Below are positions 55,982 through 64,000 of a stretch of DNA of 64,000 bases, piece by piece (the stretch's first letter is position 1; the number at the start of each line of letters is the position of its first letter). The DNA lies in NCBI RefSeq assembly GCF_030818895.1, contig NZ_JAUTBA010000001.1:868001-932000 (forward strand), written 5' to 3'. A program made the position numbers and the translations under genes. The DNA comes from Sphingobacterium zeae. Its GTDB lineage: Bacteria; Bacteroidota; Bacteroidia; Sphingobacteriales; Sphingobacteriaceae. The notes under the pieces were generated by a model. The model was not told where the DNA came from. It saw nothing but the letters and a program-made list of their open reading frames with translations, and searched no databases.

Positions 55982-58900
55982 TGAAGATTAGATTGACGTT
56001 GTTCAGAAAACTGTTTTATTGCGTTTGTATGCTATTGTGCGGATCATTTTCGTATGCCCAAAAACTCCGTAAAACGATCACATTGGATTTTGAATGGGAA
56101 ACCATAATGCATCAGAAAGATTCCGCAAGATACAATGGATTTCACAATGTGTCTTTTAAGACAGATAAGGACTGGCGGAAAGTGGATGTTCCTCATAATT
56201 GGGATGGCTACGAGGGTTATCGTAGATTGCTTCATGGCAATTTACATGGTTATTCTTGGTATCGAAAAAATTTCTCGATCAAACAGCAAAAGAACAAAAA
56301 TAGGTTCTATTTATTCTTCGAAGGGGTAGGCTCCTATGCGACCGTTTGGTTAAATGGTATGCGCGTGGGATACCATGCGGGTGGAAGAACCACATTTACA
56401 CTGGATGTCACTGATGCAATTAAATTGGATGGTACGCCCAATCTTTTAGCTGTACGAGCAGACCATCCGGCACATATTATGGATCTACCCTGGGTAGATG
56501 GGGGCTGTTCGACGGAAAGGGGATTTTCTGAAGGATCGCAGCCAATGGGAATTTTTAGGCCAGTGAGCCTATTGATGAAAAATGAAGTCTCTATTACGCC
56601 TTTTGGTGAGCATTATTGGAACGATGAGACTGCCGATCATAAAAAGGCTATTGTGCATCAAGCCGTCGAAATAAGTAATAAAAGCCAGGAAAGTAAATAC
56701 TTGGAGATTGTAACCGAAGTTTTGGATCAAAATGGGAAATCAGTTCTTCGGTCTGCATCGAAAAATCAGGTTAAAGAAAATACAATAAAGGAAATTCGGC
56801 TGAAAGACCTGGTTTTGGCCAATCCGCAATTATGGTCTGTGGATTCACCCTACCTCTATCGCATAAAAATGCAGATCAAAATTGGTGGACAGATTACCGA
56901 TGAGGTTGAAACACGTTATGGAATTCGGTCTGTTCGTTGGTCAAAAGGTTTAAAGCCCTCTGGCGACCCACGTCTCTTGGTTAATGGAAAGCCTATATTT
57001 ATTAATGGCATTGCGGAGTATGAACATAAATTGGGGCAATCACATGCCTTTGATAAAGAGGAGATTGATGCCCGGATTAGACAAATTAGAACGCTCGGAT
57101 TCAATTCTTTTCGTGATGCACATCAACCCCATAACCTGCGCTATCAACACGCATGGGATCGTCATGGCATTTTATTGTGGACACAGCTTGCCGCCCATAT
57201 TTGGTTTGACACACCAGCATTTCGAGAAAATTTCAAAAAATTGTTAACAGAATGGGTACGAGAACGTAGAAATAGCCCTTCAGTAATTTTGTGGGGCCTT
57301 GAAAATGAGAGTACACTACCCGAAGATTTTGCACGGGAATGTACAGCACTAATTCGGAAATTAGATCCTACAGCATCTATACAACGGCTGGTGACTACCT
57401 GTAATGGCGGTAATGGTACCGATTGGGATGTTCCGCAAAATTGGACAGGCACTTACGGGGGAAATCAAAATACCTATGGAGAGGATCTCAAAAAACAGCA
57501 GCTTGTAGGAGAGTACGGCGCTTGGAGGAGCTTGGGCTTACATGCCGAACCACCCTATCTTCCCAACGAAAATAACTACAACGAAGAGCGCTTTGTCGAT
57601 ATACTACAAACAAAAGTTCGCTTAGCAGACTCTGTTAAAACCAAAGCAATTGGTCATTATCTATGGCTTTGGAACTCACATGATAATCCGGGGCGTATTC
57701 AGGGGGGAGAAGGAAATCGTGATATCGACAGGATTGGCCCGGTTAATTATAAAGGTTTATTAACCCCCTGGGGAGAACCTACGGATGCTTATTACATGTA
57801 TCTGTCGCATTATGGTAAAAAGGAGCATCCAATGGTTTATATCGCCATGCATTCTTGGCCAAATCGGTGGTTGGCCCCTGGAGTGAAAGACAACATTCGT
57901 ATTTTTTCGAATTGTGAGGAAGTCGAACTTTTCAATGATTTAGGATCCCTATCACTTGGAAAAAAGCAACATCCTGGTTTTGGAAAGCATATTGAATTTA
58001 ATAATGTTGAGGTGAGGTATAATATATTGTACGCCGAGGGACGAATAGGGGGAAAGGTCGTTAGCCGTGACACCGTTATACTACATAATTTCCCCGAAAG
58101 TCCACATTTTCGAGACTTTTCCGTAGGCTCATCCAAGATGCTAAAACCAGATCTTGGATATCATTATCTCTACCGTGTGAATTGCGGTGGCGATAATTAT
58201 ACAGATGAATACGGGGCAGAGTGGAAAGCTGACCAACCATATCGGTCGAAATCGGGCTGGGGCAGTAAATCTTGGGCGGATAGTTTTGAAGGGATGAACA
58301 CTTATTTTGCCAGTCAACGTGTTATTTTTGATCCAATTAAAGGAACTGGAGGCTGGCCTCTTTTTCAGAGCTTCCGCTATGGGCTGGATAAGTTGGGCTA
58401 TCAATTTGACGTACCTAATGGAGAATATTTAGTTGAATTATATTTTGCCGAACCTTGGTATGGTAAGTTTTCGTCAGGCAACGGCGATCGAGTTTTCGAT
58501 ATTGCTATCAATGGTCAACTTGTAGAACATAAGTTTGATATTTATAAAAATGCGGGATTCCAGCGTGTAGTCAGAAAAAGGTATTCTGTCAAGGTAGTTG
58601 ACGGAAAGATTGTTATCAATTTCCCGCGTGTTTATGCTGGACAAGCAGTGTTACAAGCGATTTCCATCGCCACAAAGAAGCATGTTCACCTAGTTTCAGA
58701 ATCAAGCGGTCAAGATCATTATAATCTAGATTTAGCGCGTCAGAATATAAAACTCCATAGTTGGCTGGATATAGGCAGTGTATTGAAAAAGGATGGCGCT
58801 AGCGTAACATCGTTTTTTTCCTTGCCACCATCCTTGTTTGGCTCAGATTATTTTGAGCTTGATAGCAATAGCATCTATCATCTACGTTTTAAAGAACCTA

Positions 58901-59490
58901 CCACTGCTTTCTATCTAGGAAATGAGAAACCTAAAGATTTTGAAGAGACCAAAGACAGTGTACAATTGAATACAGGAAAATATTTTGCCGTATTCCGTAG
59001 GGTGCTAAAGGCAGGCGAGGAAATTTTGCTGAAAACTGACCGCGGCGGAGATATTGTGGTCTTTCAGCAGCAAAGCGGGCTTCTTCCAGTATATGACTTG
59101 AAAGAGGTCAAAAACTATAAAGCCTATCAAACCCTTTGGCGGGAAGGGGTTTCCGAAATTGAGTTTGCCGGACAAAGACGTCTGGTATTTAATGCTAGTG
59201 AGAGTTATATCGCTTGGGAGTTTCAGGTCGGTGCAGCGGATGTGTATTCATTATTGATGAAGTATCATAATCCATTTAAGGAAATTCGTCGTGCTTATTA
59301 TGAAATTTTAGACAAAAATAAGTACGTGTTGGTGCCTAAAACTCTTGTATCATTGCAACCTACGCGTTCTGGAAAGTGGAATTATATCAATACTGATACA
59401 AAGACAATGATCAATGCTGGGACCTACTTTATTAAACTCTATAGTGTTGATTCTAAGGGTGTTGTTGTGGACAATCTAGAGGTCAAATAG
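55981..59490 (+). CDS. Exported GH2 glycosidase with malectin domain
   Basis: The 1169-residue protein has a signal peptide ending SYAQ, the GH2 sugar-binding domain (VDVPHNWDGYEGYRR, VWLNGMRVGYHAGGRTTFT), an immunoglobulin-like domain and a TIM barrel with acid/base E443 in WGLENESTLP and nucleophile E511 in LVGEYGAW. After about residue 720 comes a malectin-like domain (YRVNCGGDNYTDEYGAEW, GEYLVELYFAEPWYGKF) and then a C-terminal beta-rich region. Beta-galactosidase, beta-glucuronidase or another beta- or alpha-L-linkage activity is possible in GH2. Translation is coupled to the GH95 gene. Confidence 0.92.
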   Translation: MKIRLTLFRKLFYCVCMLLCGSFSYAQKLRKTITLDFEWETIMHQKDSARYNGFHNVSFKTDKDWRKVDVPHNWDGYEGYRRLLHGNLHGYSWYRKNFSIKQQKNKNRFYLFFEGVGSYATVWLNGMRVGYHAGGRTTFTLDVTDAIKLDGTPNLLAVRADHPAHIMDLPWVDGGCSTERGFSEGSQPMGIFRPVSLLMKNEVSITPFGEHYWNDETADHKKAIVHQAVEISNKSQESKYLEIVTEVLDQNGKSVLRSASKNQVKENTIKEIRLKDLVLANPQLWSVDSPYLYRIKMQIKIGGQITDEVETRYGIRSVRWSKGLKPSGDPRLLVNGKPIFINGIAEYEHKLGQSHAFDKEEIDARIRQIRTLGFNSFRDAHQPHNLRYQHAWDRHGILLWTQLAAHIWFDTPAFRENFKKLLTEWVRERRNSPSVILWGLENESTLPEDFARECTALIRKLDPTASIQRLVTTCNGGNGTDWDVPQNWTGTYGGNQNTYGEDLKKQQLVGEYGAWRSLGLHAEPPYLPNENNYNEERFVDILQTKVRLADSVKTKAIGHYLWLWNSHDNPGRIQGGEGNRDIDRIGPVNYKGLLTPWGEPTDAYYMYLSHYGKKEHPMVYIAMHSWPNRWLAPGVKDNIRIFSNCEEVELFNDLGSLSLGKKQHPGFGKHIEFNNVEVRYNILYAEGRIGGKVVSRDTVILHNFPESPHFRDFSVGSSKMLKPDLGYHYLYRVNCGGDNYTDEYGAEWKADQPYRSKSGWGSKSWADSFEGMNTYFASQRVIFDPIKGTGGWPLFQSFRYGLDKLGYQFDVPNGEYLVELYFAEPWYGKFSSGNGDRVFDIAINGQLVEHKFDIYKNAGFQRVVRKRYSVKVVDGKIVINFPRVYAGQAVLQAISIATKKHVHLVSESSGQDHYNLDLARQNIKLHSWLDIGSVLKKDGASVTSFFSLPPSLFGSDYFELDSNSIYHLRFKEPTTAFYLGNEKPKDFEETKDSVQLNTGKYFAVFRRVLKAGEEILLKTDRGGDIVVFQQQSGLLPVYDLKEVKNYKAYQTLWREGVSEIEFAGQRRLVFNASESYIAWEFQVGAADVYSLLMKYHNPFKEIRRAYYEILDKNKYVLVPKTLVSLQPTRSGKWNYINTDTKTMINAGTYFIKLYSVDSKGVVVDNLEVK

Positions 59491-59498
59491 CAAGTGGG

Positions 59499-59511
59499 TC
59501 AGGATAGTACA
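59499..59511 (+). repeat. 13-base motif, copy 2 of 2
   Basis: The same TCAGGATAGTACA as at 49964-49976, here 9 bases after the GH2 stop and 145 bases before the DUF3826 gene. GTCA and TGAC flank it symmetrically (59498-59501 and 59512-59515). Confidence 0.4.
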
Positions 59512-59655
59512 TGACGGTTGCCGATGAAATTTTCAGTTATATTGAGCACTTGAAATTTTGTGTCGTTTTGACGTTTATTTTGAGCAATTATAACGGAAAT
59601 AAAGTTAAGGGACTTTATTTAATATTTAATAACCAAAAAAGGGATAAACCATTTC

Positions 59656-60279
59656 ATGCCTATGAAACGTTTTACATTATTCACAATTTTATTTTTAAGC
59701 GTGTCTATGACATTTAGTCAAACAGAGGGCGCCTATTGGAAAACTATTACAGATCGGTCTGCAAAAATTGTGGCTAAACTAGCGCTAGCAGATCAGGCCA
59801 AGCAAGAGAGAGCGGTTCACATTATTCGTGATCAATATTATCTTTTGAATGCCTGTTATTCGCTTCGTGATTTGAAAATCAAGGAGAATACGGATAAGAG
59901 TCTAAAAGAGCAGATCGCACAGGAGACGCTTCAGGAAACTACCAATTTAAATCAAGCTTTCGTAACCCGGTTAAAACAAGTTTTAACACCGGCAGAAGTT
60001 GAAGCAGTTAAAAACGGCATGACCTATCATGTTTATCCGAACACCGTGAAGGCCTATCAAGATATGATTCCTAGTCTTTCAAAAGATGATGTACATATGA
60101 TTGACAGTTTACTTTATGAAGCTCGAGATTTTGCCATGCAGGCCGAATCTTCGGAAAAAAAACACGCCTGGTTCGGTAAATACAAAGGCAAAATCAATAA
60201 CTATTTAGCGTCTCACGGCTATAATTTAAAAGAGGAAGGTGACAAGTGGGCCGCGAGACTCAAAAAAACAAACCAATAA
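59656..60279 (+). CDS. Exported DUF3826 protein
   Basis: The 207-residue protein has a signal peptide (MKRFTLFTILFLSVSMTFSQ; the ATG at 59662 is an equally good start) and a mostly helical DUF3826 domain: ITDRSAKIVAKLALAD, VHIIRDQYYLLNACYSLRD, VLTPAEVEAVKNGMTYHVYPNT and YEARDFAMQAESSEKKHAWFGKYKGKINNYL in pieces. Members occur in Bacteroidota polysaccharide loci, often near pectin enzymes, and have no known activity. Here it lies between the hydrolases and susC, 15 bases before the susC start. Confidence 0.88.
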   Translation: MPMKRFTLFTILFLSVSMTFSQTEGAYWKTITDRSAKIVAKLALADQAKQERAVHIIRDQYYLLNACYSLRDLKIKENTDKSLKEQIAQETLQETTNLNQAFVTRLKQVLTPAEVEAVKNGMTYHVYPNTVKAYQDMIPSLSKDDVHMIDSLLYEARDFAMQAESSEKKHAWFGKYKGKINNYLASHGYNLKEEGDKWAARLKKTNQ

Positions 60280-60294
60280 ACAAGGACCTAAATT

Positions 60295-63200
60295 ATGAAT
60301 TACTTTATATTCCCAAGGAAATCTTCTATTCGGTTGGCAAAGCTGCTCACTATTGGAATAATGACAGGTGGGGCCATTCCATGCTTCTCTTATGGTGCGA
60401 ATCCAAGTGAACTCAATCTGCTTTTTTTTAAAAATATAACAGGAAAGGTGGTTGATCAAAATGGAAAACCGCTTGCAGGGGTAACGATATCCATTAAAGG
60501 ATCAAAGACTGCGACTTCAACGGATGCAGATGGTACGTTTAGGCTAAACTTGCCCGCTGGAAATGAAATTTTGGTGCTCAATTTTGTTGGCTATAAAAGA
60601 TTAGAAATACCGGTTGGCAACCAAAGTGTGTTAAATATACGCATGGAGGCTGAAAGTCAGGAGCTCGATGAGGTTGTTACGGTTGGTTATACCACACAGA
60701 AAAAAGCACATTTGACAGGATCGGTTGTGGCAATAAAAGCGGAAGAGATAGAAGATTTGCCTACGACGAACGTGGCCGCTGGATTAGCGGGGCGACTTTT
60801 GGGAGTAAATGTTAGTGGGGGCGTATCAAGACCTGGCTCGAAAGCTACCATAGGTGTAAGAAGAAGTATGGCGGCCGGAAAAGATGGCGGGACTTCTGAA
60901 CCATTGTATGTTATCGATGGAGTAGTTCAGGTTAATGGACAAAATCAACCTGATGCAACGCAATTCAATAACTTGGATCCCTCTGAAATAGAAAGTATCT
61001 CTGTGTTGAAGGATGGTGCTGCCGCAGTGTACGGGGTACGTGCTGCCGATGGTGTCATTCTGATCACAACAAAAAGAGGTAAGATCGGTGCGCCAAGAAT
61101 CAGTTATAACGGTTCTTATGCCATCAATGATGAGGCCTATCGAACAAAAGTCATGAATGCCTATCAATTTGGGATGTACTTTAATATTATGAATGGACCG
61201 AACGGGAATAATACCGATCCCTCAAGGCCTGGTTTTGAAAAAGCATTTTTCTCACAGGATGAATTGGATTATTTTAAAGACCATTCTTACAATTGGTTGG
61301 ATGATGCATGGAAATCCAGCTATTTGACCAAACATTCCTTAAATATTTCTGGTGGAGCAGATAAAGCTACCTATTTTGCGAACGTTGCTTATAACAAACA
61401 GAATGGTAATCTATCCACTTTAGACTATGACCGTTGGAACTTTAGAGCAGGTAGCGATATTCAAGTAGCCAGTAATTTCAAGGCGGCGATACAGGTTTTT
61501 GGAAACGTGGGAGATTTACAAAAAACCTTTAATAAAATTGGTGGTGAAAATGATGATAACGATTATAGGAACTTATTATTGGCCGCTCCGTATGTTCCTG
61601 CTTATGTAAATGGGCTCCCTGCACGATTGCCCGGAACATCAGGAGATTTATCTGCTTATCATTTCTTTGAGTTAGAGCGGTTAAATAATTTAGCAACCTC
61701 AGATTCTAGACAATTTGGCGTTAACCTAAGTGGGGAATATCAGGCACCGTGGTTAAAAGGTTTGGTCATTAGAGGATCTTATGCTAGAAACTTTACAAGT
61801 TCCCGTGGCACGCAGATCGGAACGAAATATCAAACATATACATTTACCAATGGTGGAGATAATAGACATATTTACGACGTCGGTACCAATCCCATTGCGG
61901 CAACTTTCAGCAATGGTAATCGTGTTTATTTTTCCAATGCGAATGGTAATAATTATCAGGCGAATTTTACTGCACTATATGATAAGAAATGGAAACAACA
62001 CACGTTTTCAGGCCTGTTCTCCATAGAAAAAGGAGAAGCAAAGAGTTCACAGGAAGACGTTTGGAAAGACGATCCACTTGCAAACACCAATGGACAATTC
62101 GGTACAGCGTTTGGAGCCGTGGATGGACGTACTGCCGCTTACGAGTCAGGCACGCTAGGTTATGTCGGTCGTATCAACTATCGGTTTGGAGAAAAGTATT
62201 TGGCAGAGGTATTGTTTCGTTCGGACGCATCTACAAAATTTGCTCCAGAAAACTATTGGGCGAATTTTTATAACATCTCTGCAGGTTGGGTAATCAGTGA
62301 AGAAGAGTTCTTTAAAGTTGATGGGGTAGATTTCTTAAAATTGAGATTTTCGCATGGAAAATTGGGCAGCGATAAAATTCCATTGTGGAGTTGGCTACAA
62401 CGCTATAGCTATCAGACTGGTAAAGGTGCCGTATTTGGCGGGAATGCCGGGGCGACGACTGGTATGAAAATGGAGAAAAGCCCCAATCGCGACGCTACTT
62501 GGAGTGCAGAGTATAAAAATAATGTTGGTATTGATGCTCGTTTTTTACGTAGCCGTCTATCGGCCACAATCGAAGGATTCTATTACAAAGGTCATGATGC
62601 ATTGATCGAACGTACAGGTAATATTCCGATTACAGTTGGGGGATCAGTTGCTGCAGAAAATTTTGGGAGAGAGAATAATTATGGAATAGAGTTCGAATTA
62701 GGCTGGCAAGATAAAGTTAATAATTTTAACTACGGCGTTAGTACACGTTTTTCTTGGTCCGATGGAAGGGTCATTCAGGGTAATTTCAATGATATTGATA
62801 TGTTATATCCTTGGAAACCCAGACCTAATGCCTCTTCTGACCTTGGGGCTTGGGGATACGATTACTTAGGAATGTTTAAGACACAAGCAGATATTGATAA
62901 CTATGTAAGTCAGTATAACATTACACAAGTATTTGATCAGTCTGTCGATAAATTAAGACCGGGAATGCTATATTATCGGGACGTGAGGGGGCCCCTTCAG
63001 TCAGATGGTACTTTCGCAGGGCCTGATGGTATCATTAACGATAATGACCTGATCCAGTTGGCTAAACGTAAGGATAATCATTATACATTAGGCACTACAT
63101 TAAGAATCGGTTATAAGGGATTTACGGCAGAGTCTGTTATTACAGGTTCGTTCGGAGGTTATTCGGAGATCACAGAGCGTAACAAGCTCAATAATGATAT

Positions 63201-63549
63201 TTCTCGTGTGTATACCAATCTTCCTGACATTTGGGGAAATGTATATGATCCTGTTTTAAATCCCACCGGTACTATGCCGAATCCGCAATGGTCCAGTATT
63301 TACAATCAGCCTTCCAGTTTCTGGACTGTTTCGGCCTTTCGCATGCGGATGGCAAGCTTTAATATAGGCTATAAGTTGCCTCAAAGAATGACGCAGTATT
63401 TGCGGGTATCGAACGCTAGAGTTTACTTAAGCGCAATGAATCCAATGTCTATCTATAATCCATATAGTTATAAAGATGGAAATGGATCGGCTTGGGATGT
63501 CTATCCGAATTTGAGGACATATTCTTTTGGTATTAACCTGACTTTATAA
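60295..63549 (+). CDS. SusC/RagA-type TonB-dependent outer membrane transporter
   Basis: The 1084-residue protein has an N-terminal signal region (SYGANPSE), a carboxypeptidase-like domain at about 48-118 (ITGKVVDQNGKPLAGVTISIKG), the TonB-box-like DEVVTVGYTTQKKAHLTGSV, a plug (YVIDGVVQVNGQ, IESISVLKDGAAAVYGVRAADGV) and a barrel ending in SFGINLTL. It is the importer of this locus, placed after the hydrolase genes instead of before them. The SusD gene begins 7 bases later. The imported ligand is likely a fragment produced by the GH28, GH95 and GH2 enzymes. Confidence 0.95.
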   Translation: MNYFIFPRKSSIRLAKLLTIGIMTGGAIPCFSYGANPSELNLLFFKNITGKVVDQNGKPLAGVTISIKGSKTATSTDADGTFRLNLPAGNEILVLNFVGYKRLEIPVGNQSVLNIRMEAESQELDEVVTVGYTTQKKAHLTGSVVAIKAEEIEDLPTTNVAAGLAGRLLGVNVSGGVSRPGSKATIGVRRSMAAGKDGGTSEPLYVIDGVVQVNGQNQPDATQFNNLDPSEIESISVLKDGAAAVYGVRAADGVILITTKRGKIGAPRISYNGSYAINDEAYRTKVMNAYQFGMYFNIMNGPNGNNTDPSRPGFEKAFFSQDELDYFKDHSYNWLDDAWKSSYLTKHSLNISGGADKATYFANVAYNKQNGNLSTLDYDRWNFRAGSDIQVASNFKAAIQVFGNVGDLQKTFNKIGGENDDNDYRNLLLAAPYVPAYVNGLPARLPGTSGDLSAYHFFELERLNNLATSDSRQFGVNLSGEYQAPWLKGLVIRGSYARNFTSSRGTQIGTKYQTYTFTNGGDNRHIYDVGTNPIAATFSNGNRVYFSNANGNNYQANFTALYDKKWKQHTFSGLFSIEKGEAKSSQEDVWKDDPLANTNGQFGTAFGAVDGRTAAYESGTLGYVGRINYRFGEKYLAEVLFRSDASTKFAPENYWANFYNISAGWVISEEEFFKVDGVDFLKLRFSHGKLGSDKIPLWSWLQRYSYQTGKGAVFGGNAGATTGMKMEKSPNRDATWSAEYKNNVGIDARFLRSRLSATIEGFYYKGHDALIERTGNIPITVGGSVAAENFGRENNYGIEFELGWQDKVNNFNYGVSTRFSWSDGRVIQGNFNDIDMLYPWKPRPNASSDLGAWGYDYLGMFKTQADIDNYVSQYNITQVFDQSVDKLRPGMLYYRDVRGPLQSDGTFAGPDGIINDNDLIQLAKRKDNHYTLGTTLRIGYKGFTAESVITGSFGGYSEITERNKLNNDISRVYTNLPDIWGNVYDPVLNPTGTMPNPQWSSIYNQPSSFWTVSAFRMRMASFNIGYKLPQRMTQYLRVSNARVYLSAMNPMSIYNPYSYKDGNGSAWDVYPNLRTYSFGINLTL

Positions 63550-63556
63550 GATTACG

Positions 63557-64000
63557 ATGAGAAAGTTAACGATTTTAACGATGATGCTGGCTTGTTTAGC
63601 TTTGACAAATCAGAGCTGTAAGGACAAGTTTTTGGAGGATAAAAAAGACTTTACAGCAGTAAATGGCGATGACGTCTTTAAGGATCCGGTATTGGCTCAG
63701 GCGTATGTGGATTACGTCTACGGATTATTTTTGCCAGCAAATAATTCCCAGTCTTTTGTGGCTACAATGGACGCCGCGGAAAACGGTACCTATAATAATG
63801 TGTTCACGCAGACAACTGATGAATTAGCTGGCGAGACTGATTTTAATAAACAGTGGAATGCCATTTCTTTTATCAATAACCATGCAAATAAGTATTTTGG
63901 TCAACGGATGGGCGCCAACATTGCGAATAACGTGTGGACCCGAATGAAGGAAATTAACCTTTTTCTAAGCAAAATCGATCTTTATGGTATTGATGAGGCT
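63557..64000 (+). CDS. SusD/RagB-family outer membrane lipoprotein (3' partial)
   Basis: The frame runs off the end of the window after 148 codons. It starts MRKLTILTMMLACLAL with a lipobox-like end TNQSC (C21), then KDKFLEDKKDF, the usual mature start of a SusD protein. Later residues (QAYVDYVYGLF, NVWTRMKEINLFLSKID) fit the helical SusD N-terminus. Its position directly after susC confirms the call. Confidence 0.9.
   Translation, partial: MRKLTILTMMLACLALTNQSCKDKFLEDKKDFTAVNGDDVFKDPVLAQAYVDYVYGLFLPANNSQSFVATMDAAENGTYNNVFTQTTDELAGETDFNKQWNAISFINNHANKYFGQRMGANIANNVWTRMKEINLFLSKIDLYGIDEA

Overview
The window looks like a chromosomal segment of a Bacteroidota bacterium, most likely family Sphingobacteriaceae and close to Sphingobacterium. 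The signs are two SusC/SusD pairs, many exported glycoside hydrolases and lipoproteins, a split atpD-atpC locus with a short epsilon subunit, an AraR-type NUDIX regulator, few Shine-Dalgarno sites, and at least one good TTTG-N20-TAnnTTTG promoter. The species assignment is inference, because no rRNA or tRNA gene lies in the window.

Layout. 1-6.9 kb (+): the end of a GMC-family FAD oxidoreductase, then a susC-susD pair. 7.1-10.9 kb (-): a class Ib ribonucleotide reductase operon, nrdH-nrdI-nrdE-nrdF, whose proteins resemble those of Firmicutes. DnaA-box-like sites lie in the gap upstream. 11.3-13.7 kb (+): an exported S9 peptidase. 13.9-29.5 kb (-): one long branched-chain amino acid block, read ilvE-ilvD-ilvB-ilvN-(DinB-like)-ilvC, leuC-(PEGA/SHOCT lipoprotein), leuD-(ModF-like ABC ATPase)-leuB-leuA, ilvA, then a DUF2911 protein. 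Together these cover the whole route to Ile, Val and Leu. The leuA reading frame is broken by one extra base. 29.9-31.7 kb (-): atpD-atpC. 32.0-32.6 kb (-): a membrane protein of unknown role.

32.8-44.4 kb: a divergent L-arabinose locus. A NUDIX/winged-helix regulator (-) faces araB-araD-araA, a sodium/sugar symporter, an aldose epimerase lipoprotein and two different GH51 arabinofuranosidases (+). A perfect 18-bp inverted repeat sits between them. The logic is complete: the GH51 enzymes release arabinose outside the cytoplasm, the epimerase and symporter feed it in, and AraA, AraB and AraD carry it to D-xylulose 5-phosphate.

44.5-47.1 kb (-): a DnaQ-like exonuclease followed by a cNMP/CBS/DUF294 signalling protein whose frame is also broken. 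47.2-64 kb (+): a polysaccharide utilization locus with a GH20/GH67-like hydrolase of uncertain family, an (alpha/alpha)6-barrel hydrolase, GH28, GH95, GH2-malectin and DUF3826 proteins, then susC and the start of susD. GH28 with GH95 and GH2 points to pectin as the likely target.

I found no CRISPR array, prophage, insertion sequence, RNA gene or defence system. The most useful leads are the two single-base frame breaks, the GH95 with an inserted sugar-binding-like domain, the unclassified glycosidase, a 20-codon ORF overlapping the ilvE start, the extra genes inside the ilv/leu block, and the palindrome at the arabinose locus.
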